The notes: generated from the letters alone by a model not told the origin. A stretch of 64,000 nt of DNA from Phycomyces blakesleeanus NRRL 1555(-) (GCF_001638985.1 NW_017265134.1:2385732-2449731), one strand, 5' to 3'. Counted from the stretch's first letter, positions 25,345 through 49,062 are shown. Numbers and translations: made by a program.

Positions 25345-27228
25345 GATAAGAGTGAAATGTCTAATTGAGTAATTAAAATAAAGTAAAATGTAATAAAGAA
25401 AGAAAATATCAGGCAACAGGTGAGAAGCATAGATGTTAACGTTCCACATAATAAGGCACACCTTAATTTCTCTTTTCTTTTTTTGGTCTGCCGCTATATT
25501 CTTTTTGGTTGCACCATTAGCAGCAGATCTTTCCACCCTTCTCTTTCTCTCACTAATTATTTCTTGCTTAAAATACAGAGTTTAGTTTGTTGGCTTGTGC
25601 CATTACAATTATTATTATTATTATTTGGTCGTATTAACATGCAATCTAGTAATGGAAAATCACCAAGAAGATCCGAAAGATCCCATTTTAAAAATTCATA
25701 CAATATATATGGAATGTAGTGTAGGTGATCAGTTGTTTGATATAAGCAACTCTTAATGGTCTGTGTACAAAATTAATACTAATCCTTACGATCAAAAAGA
25801 AGTATTTTTGGTTAAGGTTGTTTATATGTAAAAGATAGTCTAGTAAGACAAAAGATGAAATGAAATAAAGTACATATTTAATAAATCTCCTATGATTTCT
25901 TTTTATTTTACTTCTACGTCTTCTCTAGAAAGGCTATGTTATTTCTCTTTCATTTTCTATTATTATTGATAAAATATTCTCCTTCCTTGACTATAAACAG
26001 AAACCAAGTCTTACCTCAAGTAGCCCATTTAATATTTACTTATCTCAAGAAACGTTTTATTTTTCTGGGCAGAAATATGTTTTTTATTACTATCACTATT
26101 TTCTCTATATTCATTTATTTTATAGAATTTCATGCACCTCAATTAAAGGATAATGCCTTGTTGAAGATTTAGCCAAGCTTTATTTGTTTTAGAAATCAGA
26201 TGCAAGTAAGCCCACTTTTCCTCTTAATAAACGTTTTTTTTTCTTTTAAAAAAAAGGGTAAATGATTGAGTTGGTGAGTGTGTGGCTGGAATTAGGCAAT
26301 TAAAGTATTCAATGGCTGTATCACCTTTTTATTGTTTAATGTCGTTATTTCGTGTAACTCTGACTGACTGGTCTTCATCTGCAGTACAACACATACATTA
26401 TTTGATTCAATATAGAAATATTTATTTATCAAATATCAGTTGAATCTAATCAGTAAAGATGCCCACATACACATAGATAGAAAAGAATATGCCAACGATA
26501 CTGGTAATGTAAGAAAGTCATTCATAATGTATTTAGGATTATTATTGGGCTAGAATAAAAAAAATAAGAAAAGTAAATGATATAAGCGTTATTTTTATTA
26601 AGGAAATATCAAATATTGTTGATCACAGCTATTAGAACATCCCCAGCAGTTATATTTTCCATTTTTCCCTTTTTATATATTTATTACATATATCTAAAAA
26701 GCCAAGATACTGGAACATGTGATATGTCGGTGTAATTCAAATCTTTCAAATCATTAAAACAGTTCCTATGGCGACGCCGATCTACCTCGTTTTTTATATA
26801 AAAATAATTGTATAGATGCTTTCGAAAATGTAACAGTTGGGGATACTTTTACTATTCAACTCGATTGGGACACATAACTATGGACTTAATTGTACAGGGT
26901 ATATTCATTAACTTGATAATAATTCGTTTGTCAGCGATGTCCCTTTCTCTCGTTTTTAGAGTAAAGTAGAGGTCTATATGTATATCGTGTATCTTGTATT
27001 TGTGTTGGTTTTTAAGAGGGGGTAAATAAGGTTAAACCGTGCACTTCTGCTTCTATTTGATTTTCAATAGAGTGAGATCAAAGCAAATATATACACGTTT
27101 TTTGGAATTCATTATATTTATATGGATTTATCCATTTTATTTGTACTTTTTTTTTGGTAAAAGAATTTTTGCTTGTTAAGTATACAGAATAAGGTTTTAG
27201 AGAAAGAAAGAAACGAATCGACATTGAT
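25345..27228. other. Intergenic region, no gene seen
   Basis: AT-rich spacer of 1.9 kb between the start of the Ser-rich gene and the NOB1 stop. It contains a T-run/A-run dyad near 26234-26258. Short open frames (for example 25936-26172) are leucine/phenylalanine/isoleucine-rich products of AT content and lack support. Confidence 0.55.
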
Positions 27229-29056
27229 TTACTTCTTTCTGCCAGTTCTTTTGTTTGTAGCATTTGGGTTCTTACGACCAAAGCCAATGACATCAGTACC
27301 ATACATATTGTTACCCGGTGTCCGTGTCTCCATCTTGCCATAGATTGGCGTGAAATCAGGGTCAAAAAGATCAACAAGCTTCTTCTTCTGATGGCCACGG
27401 GTAGCTTTGACATATTCGTTTTGATCTTCGCGCAAGACCAAATTGTTTACTTGACGTCCACCCTTAGGGTTAGGAATATCATACTAAACCAAGCAAAAAA
27501 AATGTTAATTAAGTTTTATTTATCTTCCTTGTATTTCTTTATGTAGTTATCCATAATATGCCCATACAGACATACACACACGTATATATATATTGTCTAA
27601 ATGTAATCCTCCTATATTTCTTTATTTATATATTACCTTTGTGCCACGCAAGTTATAGTTGTAGTTACGTTTCAGGTAGTATACAATTTGTCCCTTGTTA
27701 TTTGTGCTGCATGAAACACGCATCAAAGAAGCATTTCCACACTTGGGACAGAACTTCTTCTCCATGTCTGTGGTGACTCTGTGTAAGTAAAAAAAAAATC
27801 CCAGTTATTATCTGTATTATTTATTTATCAATAGTATATATACATTTACTTACGTGAAACAGGCGTGGCATCGCAAGACCCAGTTTCTGACCTTTTTAAT
27901 GCGATGTCCTCCTGCTGAGACGAGGTTCATGTTCATTTGCAAGAGTACGTTTTGCATGGCAAAATCACTTGTGACACAGGCAACCTCCATTTTCTTAGGT
28001 TTGCGCATCTCTTCTGGGGTCACACCCAGCTGTGCAGCCTGGAACTCTCCTACATTTTCAGGTGTAATCCAATCTCCAGCATCACTGTCATCCTCATCGA
28101 TATTCTCATCGATAATAATATCATCCACAGACTGGACAAGATATTCAACGGGATCTTCTTCCTTGACAGATTCCTTTACTTCCTCTTTGGCAGATTCATT
28201 TGTTTTCTCTTTGACAGGTTCATCTGTTTCCTTTTTAACGGGTTGGGGGGCAGCTGGTGTGTTTGTCTTTTTTGGAGTAGGTCCCTTCTTGGCAGGTCCC
28301 TTCTTCTTTGAGGTAGCAATTTCCCAACCATCATCGTCTGCCTCTGGTTCTGGCTCAGCATTTAACTGCTTCTTGGTAGGTGGGGGTGGGGGTGCGCTAG
28401 GAAGGGAGCCGGCAGGTCTAGTCTGCATAATTATTAATTTTTTAATTTATTAGTATAATTTATTGTTATCACAGATCCACATATCAATTCTGCCTATTAT
28501 CATTATTATCACCTTGAGAGGTTCTGAGCGAATCTCTTCATGACCAGGAGCCTTCATGGCAAATGTGTGTGCCAATGCAAGGACCTTTATATCAGGAATA
28601 GAGAGCGAAGCATAATCACCAGTCTTCTTTGAGAACTCCACAACTATTAAGCATTATGAAATTATTATTATTATTATTATTAATCATTCTACTTCCCCAC
28701 CCCCTTTCTCCTTTCTTTCTTTCATTTTCATTTTAATTTTCTTTTCTTTTTTTAAATAAAAATGCAATATATAGATATATAACAATAAATCATATATTCT
28801 ACCTACCAGCCTTCATGGATTCTTCACTTGGTTGTTCGATTTGGATTTCAAAGGGAAGACGAGTAAGGAAATCACGGGAATGACTACTGCGAATTTCAAC
28901 CATTACTTCAGGACAAGTATAAAACTCCTCGGCGAGGTTTCTCAGGGAAATGCCATTGATGATCGCATTGGTATCGATAACAAGTGTCTTAATTTTGGGT
29001 TCTTCTGATCCAAAATGGTCTGCCGTGTTTTTAGTGGGTTGATCGATTGCTGCCAT
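27229..29056 (-). CDS. NOB1: 20S-pre-rRNA D-site endonuclease Nob1
   Basis: PIN-domain endonuclease that makes the 3' end of 18S rRNA in late 40S particles. Exons: 29056-28807, 28643-28513, 28422-27854, 27778-27637, 27483-27229; 448 aa, against about 460 in yeast. The PIN domain starts with the catalytic Asp 28 (LVIDTNAIING) and continues through PEVMVEIRSS and IPDIKVLALAH. A Lys/Glu/Pro-rich linker (exon 3) follows, then DDGWEIATSKKK. The zinc ribbon is split by intron 3: RCHACF in exon 3 and CPKCG in exon 4. The C-terminal LRGTKYDIPNPKGGR and GFGRKNPN are typical of the family. Head to head with RAD1, 224 bp apart. Function is family knowledge; identity is clear. Confidence 0.95.
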
Positions 29057-29280
29057 GGTAGTAATGGTTTATATTAACGAACAACTTATAATACTGACAA
29101 GAATTCGACTTCTTTTTTTTTTTTTAAAAAAAAGGAATTGAAAAAAATCAGTTCTGGTTGAACAATCGTCACAAACAAGAGTCACGTAGCTCTTTCACTA
29201 TCTTAAATATTATAGAATTTATGTTTCTATCTCTTTTTTTTCTTTTTTAGTATATAGAAAGAAAGAAAAAGGCATTTGAG
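29057..29280. promoter_or_regulatory. Shared bidirectional promoter of NOB1 and RAD1
   Basis: Only 224 bases separate the two start codons, so both promoters must lie here. The segment holds a long flush T-run/A-run dyad (about 29112-29134) on the NOB1 side, a GTCACGTAG element near 29182-29190, and a pyrimidine tract near 29228-29249 on the RAD1 side. No clear TATA box is visible. Confidence 0.6.
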
Positions 29281-30816
29281 ATGAACTTGGAGATTGGGAC
29301 CCAAGCAGACCCAGGAAGCACAATAACATCAAGCTTTAGTGGGGACGTTATTAGTATAAAATTGGTAGTGAACTTACTCAAGGCTATTCAGATAACAAAG
29401 GTAAAAGTGGAATGATGAGCTGGAATGAACATGCATAAAAAAGAAAAATTGGCACGAAAAAAAAAAGACTCAGAATGAGAAAACAGGATGCCACTTGTCA
29501 TGTTGTAGAAGAAGGGCTCATGTTCTCAGCCGGAGATAACTCTCGTGTTGTGGCAGTAGCTTATGTGAAAAAGAATATGTTTGAGAACTACAGAAGATCC
29601 AATACTGTTTTCGTACCGTTTGCAATCGATCTCGCAGCACTAGTCAATTGCCTGAGTATTGTCAGTTTAGCCACAGGCGTATTATCAGACACTTGTAGCC
29701 TGTTTTATGATGGAAATGGAGGTCCATTTGAAATTATGTAAAACAATAGAGAGAAAGAGAAAGAAGGAGATATTGATTTGTGAATAAAGTAATGTAAAAA
29801 AAGTAATCGAATTCTTCTTATTCTATATATGTGTGTATGTATATATATTGGATCTACACCGTACATATAGGCGAGAGGATATAAATGCACACGTTGTTAC
29901 AAAGTGCAAGGTCAATACATACGATATCGATGGAAACAATGCGACCATTGAAATGAGAGATGACTTTATGGAATCATTTCAAGTCATTATGAAGGTCTTT
30001 ACTACTTTTATATTCATTTTTTTTGGAGACTAGGATGTATAATTGACCTGCTGAGTGCACACTCTTAGGCTTCTGCTCTTGTTAATGTGTTTTATGAGAT
30101 TGACAGTACCTGCGAGCGTGTTACAATGTCATTTTCTCCTGTTGACAACTCCTTTAGGCTGACCGGAAAAGGAACCAAAGGTTCTTGGGAGGTGCGTTGA
30201 TATGGATAACGATAATGATAATATTATAATAAAATATATTATATTATAGTGTATTAATGAGTATAGAAAGATTGGGGTTATTGAGAATTAATAATCTTGT
30301 GCACAGATGAAATATCACCATGATTCCGGGTCTTTTATTTCATTCAAATGCGAAGAAGAAATATCATTTAGGTACCTATTAATGGAATGGGCAATATGCA
30401 CAAGTAAACTAGGCTAAGTAGTGTCTTTATATATATATATATATATATAATAGTTACCATTATTCATATATAATGGCTTGTACAAAAGCTTTGATACATG
30501 CTACCAGAGTACACTTACGATTCACTCCTAATGGGATACTTTGTATGCTAGTAAGTCTATATATATTTGTACACTGCTTGATTAATATCATATTCTAACT
30601 TGCATGGTTTAATTACAGCTTCAAATAGAGGCACCAAAACAAGAGGGTTATGTGGAGTTCACTGTGAGTTTTTTTTTTTTTTTTTTTTTTTTTGATCCAT
30701 AGATTGATGTGACAAAAATGGCAATAAGATTTTTAATTTTTAATTTTTTTTTACTGATTAAAATCCCTTTGCTTAAAATTTTCAAGGTCCTGCCATCTGA
30801 AAGTATTGCCGAATAA
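29281..30816 (+). CDS. RAD1: Checkpoint clamp subunit Rad1 (9-1-1 complex)
   Basis: PCNA-like subunit of the Rad9-Rad1-Hus1 clamp that is loaded at DNA damage and activates the ATR-type checkpoint kinase. Eight exons: 29281-29400, 29487-29737, 29871-29994, 30069-30191, 30307-30371, 30454-30550, 30619-30663, 30787-30816; 284 aa against 282 in human. Matches to the family include LVVNLLKAIQ, the DATCHVVEEGLMF strand, CKVNTYD, MSFSPVDNSFRLTGKG, YIMACTKALIHATRVHLR and the C-terminal LQIEAPKQEGYVEFTVLPSE. The donor of intron 3 is GTCTTT, weaker than the others, and intron 3 retention would give a stop within 13 codons. The short terminal exon of 30 bases is supported by the homologous C-terminus. 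Transcribed divergently from NOB1. Confidence 0.93.
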
Positions 30817-30970
30817 GGCAACTGGCTGAGATATTGTCAAGGAATTGATCATCATGATTTTTAGTTTAATATGGGGTGGGGGAGAAAAGGAAAAGTATCC
30901 AAGCGAGATAACCAAACTGTAAAAGGGAAATCTAGTCACATCTCATCTTTGAGACCTTTCCATATTCTAA

Positions 30971-32573
<1,603 letters not shown>

Positions 32574-33090
32574 GAAAGAAAGAAAAGCGACAACAGGATT
32601 TGCTTGCTTGTTTCTTTCAGTATCCTAGAAAAAAATATCTACCTCTACCTCTACCTCTACCTTTATTCATTCACACCAACCAATTTATATCAACCATGTA
32701 CATTAATTTTTCTTTCAAAGCTTAAATAAAAATCAATAACTTAAAAACAATCCAGGATCACTTCCTCTTCACAAGATCAAATTAAAAGAAATAGTCTAAT
32801 ACATGATGTAGCTCCCCACAAGCTTTGATTAGTTAATTTAATTTTGCATATCAGGAACAAATGACCTTGAACAAACAGTTAACATATGCGTCTTGGTATA
32901 CAGATTATGACACCAACGGCTGCCAAATTATTTGATGACTTGTAACGTCTGTAACACTGAGTCTCTTTGATTTCCCAGGTTTGTTCTCTTGGTTTTTGGG
33001 GTACCAATTTCTTCCCAATCTTTCATAGTGGTGTTGATTGTTGTCCGAGTGATGTCCATGTAATTTTTCAATCAAGGTTGGGTATTGTTT
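32574..33090 (-). pseudogene. Tc1/mariner-like transposase relic (N-terminal HTH part)
   Basis: Reading the minus strand from about 33090 down to 32880 gives a segment with DITRTTINTTMKDWEEIG followed by a Lys/Thr/Arg-rich stretch and LGNQRDSVLQTLQ. This resembles the second helix-turn-helix and the basic hinge of fungal Tc1-like transposases (the SRTTV...WKETG...GRP pattern). The frame then meets a stop and the catalytic DDE part is absent. The rest of the interval, up to the LYS1 stop, is 3' flank with a CTACCT repeat near 32638-32662 and AATAAA near 32725. The family is inferred from a short degraded match. Confidence 0.4.
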
Positions 33091-33453
33091 GTGCTATAGA
33101 GCTAAATAATACGGCTATGCCCAAATGTTAATAGCTGTAATCTAAAAGACATATTTTAGGCTTTCTTATTTCTTGACAACATGAGTGATTTAGTTGTGAG
33201 AAAAACTTCTACAAAAGGAAAGAAAATAAAGTGTGGTCAAAGGAACGGTATATTTGTGGGGAAAATAATGATGCTTTATATTGCCAGAGTGGATAAGTCG
33301 AGTCGAACTGATTAAAAGAGTAAATTTCCACTAGACTAACGCATGATCACCATAATTTTTAACTTTGTGTCGTAATTTTCAGTCACATCATTTAAAGAAG
33401 TGTATTGCCTAAAAGAACAGATCGCTTGCCTTTTTCTATAACAGAAAATCTAA

Positions 33454-34066
33454 AATGTCAGCTATCAAACTTATTATCGCCACTGAAAGCTCCTGTACTG
33501 ACTATCTATCCGAACTTATCACCAAAGAAGAAGACACTGGACTAAATTTCGAAGAAGTAGAAGAATTGGAACATGGCATTCATAATCAACAATAATTGGA
33601 TCTTACAATTCTTCTTATGTCTCATCAAGATGGCTTCGACACAAGTGCTTTATTTTACATAGACTGTAAAACCTTTTAAATTTACTTTTTCGCAGGTATG
33701 ATTGGATATTCATTTTCAAGATAGGAAAGTACTAATATTATGCCTCAATAAACCCAGATACGCTCCTTGCCCGCTCTTCTTGGATTGGGAGTAGATTTCT
33801 ACTTCAGGAGGGTTCTCCAAAACATTTTTTTTCTACCAGTTACAGTGACTCTGATGATTCTGCTTTGTCGAATGTCTTCTCCTGGTAGCTTAAGAGGTTT
33901 ATCCTTGCTCGTTGGGAGAGCTGAATCCACTATCAGTGTCATATTTAATTATATAATTGAAAAACCTTTTGGCAAGTTCTATTCAGATCTTAAGTTTGAC
34001 TATCAACAATTCCGCACAGAGAACCTTGTACGCTTTGGCAAAGCTATCAACAAACTATGTAGGTGA
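33454..34066 (+). pseudogene. PIF/Harbinger-like DDE transposase relic
   Basis: A 47-codon open piece starting at 33454 (MSAIKLIIATESS...) ends in a stop. Downstream near 33756 another frame reads RYAPCPLFLDWE, then a stop, and 33767-34066 continues in a third frame with LVGRAESTISVIFNYIIEKPFGKF and YQQFRTENLVRFGKAIN. The GRAESTxSxxFN signature followed by a DxxxF spacer is the region just upstream of the first catalytic Asp in Harbinger-type transposases of fungi. The expected FIDGTVRP segment with the first DDE Asp is missing, so the copy is broken by stops, frameshifts and loss of its catalytic half. Confidence 0.65.
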
Positions 34067-35052
34067 AACTTGGAAATACACTGTCAACAAATTTTATAAC
34101 ACTTGGATCCTATATATACCCTGAGTAAAAAGCACCGCCCGAAGAATGTGTTGGATTCGTATGCAAAACTCTTAACAAGATTTACAGGCCAAACGTTGAT
34201 CAAGAAGCCAAGCAGTGTTAAACACAGCAATATCCAAATATTACGTCTAATACAAGGTAAGTATCACCAACTCAACGAGCGAAAAAGAAAGTGGTCAAGT
34301 CTAATGTAGATTTCGTTTACCCCTGTCATTCCTCTCTATCTCTCGGGTTTCTTTCACATTAAATTCCCTAGCCGATTGCTTGTGTTCCTCCTTTGGCGTT
34401 ATAAGAGAGATACCCACAGGGTTATTATTAGCATTATTGACTCTATGATCACTCTATCTTTAAGAGCAGCTACATTGTATTGGCTATTGTATCTGATGAA
34501 AGTAGGTGCAATGATAGATTTTTTCTTTGCTTTGAAACCCCCCTTCCAATACTTTAATAATAATAGAAAGCTTTATGCATCAAATATTTATCGAATTATC
34601 GAGCTCTACACTAAATAAGCATTCTTGAGCAATCTTGGAGAGTATTTGTCATTAGCTTTTGAGTATAGCATCTTGTATGTGGATTACAGTGAAATCTTGA
34701 TATGGGTATATAGTTGGTAGAAGCAGAATCAAATAAACTTTTTTTTTGACAAAGTTAGCCTTCGAAAAATGGTATAATCTGTTTAAAATTTAGATCAATT
34801 CTTTCAAATAACTTTTCAATTGATGGTAAAAGTACTGTGTTTAATTGTGCAAGTGTTTAAAAGATTGTGCAAGTGTGTAAATATGTGTGTCTGTGTACAA
34901 ATGTGTGTGTGTGTTATGGAAGCTTTCAGCGTTTTCTTTTTTTATCTTTCTTCTTCCAGCTCTAGAATTTCAATCCCCGGATTCTGTCGTTCTTGGCTTT
35001 TTTTCTTTATTTGGCTTGCCACGTCTGCCTTACATTTGTTTAAAGTTGAGCA
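34067..35052. other. Decayed flank of the transposase relic and DOP1 promoter region
   Basis: Two open stretches (34103-34309, Lys-rich; 34376-34618, hydrophobic) lie in this interval and have no recognised homology; they may be decayed mobile-element sequence. From about 34620 the sequence is ordinary AT-rich promoter DNA with a TGTGTG-rich part near 34880-34914 just before DOP1. Confidence 0.4.
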
Positions 35053-44648
<9,596 letters not shown>

Positions 44649-45313
44649 AAGAAGAACACGAAGAAGAAAAATAAGATATAATGATTATGTATATAATATA
44701 GAGCAAGAAATTAAATGAAGATACCAAGAAAGAGATTAGTATTAGTATTATTCTTACTGTTTTACACATTCATATCTACATTCACACATCTCTCCCTTTC
44801 TCTCTTTCTCTCTTTCTCTTGACAAAGCTTGTATTTTATTTTATTCTTTTTTATAATATTCTTCAGAATGTTTTCTTCCTTGTGTATTTAAAGTATATAT
44901 AAATACATATGAAAAGAACAAGAATAAAATGAGTAACCATAGTAATCATAGTGATATATAAAATTAAATATATATATATGTATATATATATATCTGTGTG
45001 TGTGTGTAGTATCTATGATGTCATGAAGCGAATCTTAAAATAATATATATAATACATATATATGAAAAGCTTGATTTGTTAGAGTGTATACACAGTACCA
45101 GCAAATCAGACAACATCAAAGCCTCAATAATAATAATAATAATAATAATAATTCAAATATATTCAAAGGATCTTTTTTTTTATTGTTGCTGTTGCTACTG
45201 TTATATTATTCTTACAAATATCCTTGCTGTATATACATACACATATACCAACCTATACATATACCTACACTCGTATAAAGATATTTTAATATATTTTACT
45301 GTGGTGATTCATC
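44649..45313. other. Short intergenic region between DOP1 and LMBD1
   Basis: Contains the DOP1 3' flank and the LMBD1 promoter. TA tracts near 44970-44992 and 45046-45061, TG run near 44995-45008, (ATA)n near 45127-45151. No gene is seen. Confidence 0.6.
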
Positions 45314-45815
45314 ATGCCTGCTGCAGTTGGACTAGCCTGGATGACATTCGGGATGGTCTCGGTGGTAATGATTTGAAGATTCTCACACAAAACCAAAACC
45401 CAAAAAAAAACAACAACAACAATAATAAACAAACAAATAAAGAAAGAAAAGACAGATAGACAGAAAGAAAGAATAAATATATGAATAAATAAATAACATC
45501 TCATAAAATATATGTATATGCGTATATGAACCACAGGGCCTGTATTTATTTAGTGCAGGGTTTATAAACTACTATCACGACAAACACCACTCTAGAGTTG
45601 CAGTGACACTCGTGAGTGTATTGTCAGTTGGACTGTCATTGTGCCTGTTGGCTCTATTACCGGTAGACGTGTTTCTGGTGTCTCTTACGGTTGACCATCA
45701 AACCGGTTTGAAGCAAGAATGGGCAGATGAAGATACTGTGTACTGGATCACGATGGCTACTTTTATTGTTTACTATGGTAATAGAGACAAACAAACAATA
45801 AAGAGATAACTATTC

Positions 45816-45851
<36 letters not shown>

Positions 45852-46611
45852 ATGCATGGGCTATATACAACAACATTAACATTAACAATAACAATAACAT
45901 CCATTTATATATACATGTATATTGGTTGTTGATACTTAGGATGCCATGCTTTGATTGGACTGTTACTTTTCTTTGTCTTGCCCTTTGCTTACTTTTATTA
46001 CAAGAAGTACGATGAAGATCAGGACCGGAGGCAACGCGCATTGACTGGTATTCGATACACGGTTGGATTTGGTATTCTGGCAAGTGTACTTTTTATGATT
46101 GGATTATTTGGTAGACCGACGCAGTTACCAGTTCAGTTGGAGCTCGAGTGGTTTTTGAACTTGATTAATGAGAGTCGTAAGTTAAAGCAACAAAGCACCT
46201 AAACAAACAGATAGATAAACAGTTACATTACACTACACTACATCACAATATAATGCAGTACAGTACAGTACAGTATGCAAAACACAAAAGAAAATAAAAG
46301 AAATGGAAAGACTATCAAGTTCTTTTTTTTTGTTTTTTTTTCTGTTTATTGTTTTGGTACTGGTACTGGTACTGGTGTTTGTGTTTGTGCTAGTGTTGGT
46401 TATTTATTGTGCTCTTGCATTGCATAGAATTAATTTTTGGAGTACAGATGGGGAAAAAGCAATATCTTTTGTCATGGCCTGTCCGCAACTACTCGGCATG
46501 TTTATCTTTGTAGCCTACACGGTTAGTAGCCAGATTTCATTGTTTACTTTATGTATTTCTTTTATTGTTATAATTGGTATTACAAACCTGAATACACATA
46601 CACATACACAC

Positions 46612-46643
<32 letters not shown>

Positions 46644-48855
46644 GTATCAGTGCATAAGGTCTATTTGAGTGTATTTTTTTTTATTTATTTATTTATTTTA
46701 ATGTATGCAAAAGGCACCTGGACTCTCTATCTTGCCTTTCAAGTTTCTCAAAGACCGGGGACGGGTTGACACCGAGTATGAAGATATCACTGCCCGATTG
46801 GCTTCCAATATCGAACAACAGCGTAAGATTGAGCATCATCCGACCAGTTCTAGATCTACTCACTCTGAGCAAGAGAGGACCCTTCACAATCTGATTGATG
46901 AAGCAAAGTAAGTCTATTGTAGAATAAGTTGGTTTATTTATTTATTTATTTATTTTAATATGTGTAAAATAATAAGTAAATAAGTAAATAAATAAATAAA
47001 TATTAATTTATGTACAAACTTCTTTTAAGGATATTTGAGCGTCAACTAAAGGATCTTGAAGACGACCGGAACAAGTGGAGATATAAGCTTTGGTTAATGT
47101 TCCGACCATTTGAGGTAATAATAATCACTGACCACTGATCACTAATCACCAATCATTTATATAAGAATCTATCTATTAAAATATCGAGTATTAAGAATAA
47201 TTAAGTCTTAATTATATATAGAAAAAAAGTTCTTATTATTCTTATTATTAATGTCGTTACTTTTTTTTTTTTTTTGGTTGGTTGGCTTATATTTGGAAAT
47301 GATATTAATTATGCTATTTACATATATTATTTTGTAGCTTGCTTTTGGTATATTTTTATTGGTAGTGAGTTTCTTGATTGTCCTCTGTATAATTTTGTCC
47401 TGGTAAGTTTATACTTATATGTATATAAATCTTTATATTTTATGAAGATCAAAAAAAATATAACCTGAATCTAATCTTCATTTATTGTATTGTATTGTAT
47501 TGTATTTTAATTTTTTTATTTTTTTATTTATATTTATTCATATGTACATGTACATGTATATGTATGTACTTGGCAGCTTTGACAAGATGGTGTTCTCTAT
47601 TTGTGGAAGTGAATGCGGTTATATTGCCAGTAGCCCAGACTTCTTTCAGCCTATCAATTTCATTCTAGTCAATATACAGAGAGTGAGTCAAGAAAAACTA
47701 ATAAGAATAATAATAGTGTAATCCCGGACTAGATATAAATACACTATATATATACATAATGATAATGATATTAATTATATCTATAATTATAATAGGCATT
47801 CCCATTGGATTACATGTTACTGGTTGGATTGATTGTCTATCTTTTGGTGGTTACCATGGTTGGAATTGACAGCCTTGGGCTGAAGTTCCTTTGGGTGACA
47901 TTGTACAGGGTCGAACGCAAGGCTACGGGTGCTCAGGCACTGGTGATCAGTAGTACTTTATTGACATTAGGACTGTTGGCAGCAAACTACTCTATCGTGT
48001 CGTTTATTGCACCTGCCTATGCTCATTTTGGAAGTCAAGTTTATGTAAGGCCCTTTCTCTATTTCTCTTTTTATGTGTGTATATATATATTTTTAAACCA
48101 AAGGGAGAGTTTCTTTTTTTTTCTTTTTTTTTCTTTTCTTTTTTTGGCCTGGGGATTAAAATTCATTGTTCACAAAGAAAAAAAAAAGAAAGATAAAGAT
48201 ATATATTGTGTGTGTGTGTGTGAAGGATCATCACTGATGAGACTTTTTGTTTGTTTCAGTGTAACTCTGAGGAAGGAGACGTTCGGGACTGCAGTCTTGA
48301 TGTTGATCTGATTGTGCCCTGTGATATCTACGGACCGACAGGTAAAAATAAATATAAAAATAAACATAAACATAAGAAAAAGTATATATATATATATATA
48401 TAATTTATAGAGTAGTAGTAATAGTAGTAATAGTAGTTAGGAATAGCAAGATTAATATTAATGGTAATACGCAATACACAATACTTGTTGCCGTTGCTCT
48501 TAATGTTGTTATTGCTGTGTGTAATATGTGTGTTAAAAGTGTGTCTCAATTAGGAAAGATACATAAATTTTATTTTACTTATATTTTTCTTATTTTCTTT
48601 TTCTTGTGTATAAACTATATAGACATTTGTACTCCCACTGTCATTTCTACATCGATTGACCGAATCAGCTTCAATTCGCCAAGGGTTTCAGCAGTATATT
48701 ACTATAGCCACTGGGTCTTTGTAGTTACTTATGTGGCTGGATTTGTGATGAGTTTGGTTCGCAAGCCCCCCAAGGACATTGGAGAAGAAGAAGGATTATT
48801 GGATCGAACTGGCAAAAAAGCCTATCAGACTATCAGTGATCAAATAACCAAATAG
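45314..48855 (+). CDS. LMBRD1: LMBD1-type lysosomal/vacuolar cobalamin transporter
   Basis: Multi-pass membrane protein of the LMBR1 family; the animal orthologue is needed to release cobalamin from lysosomes. Eleven exons: 45314-45364, 45537-45777, 45940-46176, 46448-46521, 46714-46907, 47030-47114, 47338-47402, 47577-47682, 47796-48044, 48260-48341, 48623-48855; 538 aa against 540 in human. Matches: LALLPVDVFLVSL, ALIGLLLFFVLPFAYFYYKKYDEDQ, APGLSILPFKFLKDRG, the coiled-coil LHNLIDEAKIFERQLKDLEDDRNKW, AFPLDYMLLVGLIVYLL, and AVYYYSHWVFV near the end. Nine hydrophobic segments are expected. For exon 4 I used the acceptor at 46447 (GAGTACAG), which keeps the frame and gives SHGEKAISF, as in the human SHGLAALSF. 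Fungi mostly lack B12-dependent enzymes, so its cargo here is uncertain. Confidence 0.93.
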
Positions 48856-48990
48856 ACCACATAAAGATAAATAAAATAAAATAAAATAAAATAATTACTT
48901 GTTTATTAATTATCCACTATACATTATTTATATACATGTACCTTGTAATTAACTATTGTAGATAACTGTATATGTTTTTTTTTCTATATT

Positions 48991-49062
48991 CTTAGTTACC
49001 TAGGTGATTAGTTGCTTAGTTACCTAGGTGATTAGTTGCTTAGTTACCTAGTCGATTAGTTG
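48991..49062. repeat. 24-bp unit repeated three times
   Basis: The unit CTTAGTTACCTAGGTGATTA plus GTTG occurs at 48991-49014, 49015-49038 and 49039-49062. The third copy has TAGTCG for TAGGTG. The first two contain the palindrome CCTAGG. A degraded fourth copy (CCTAGATACC...) follows. It lies 135 bases beyond the LMBD1 stop. Confidence 0.9.

Noticed and set aside
25345..25536. Upstream extension of the Ser-rich protein to an ATG at 25536
   Set aside because: The extension reads as AT-driven hydrophobic sequence; MFKSRRKKK at 25344 is a more natural start.
46303..46447. Extension of LMBD1 exon 4 upstream using the acceptor before AATTAATTTTTGG
   Set aside because: It puts the following conserved segment out of frame; the acceptor at 46447 fits both frame and homology.
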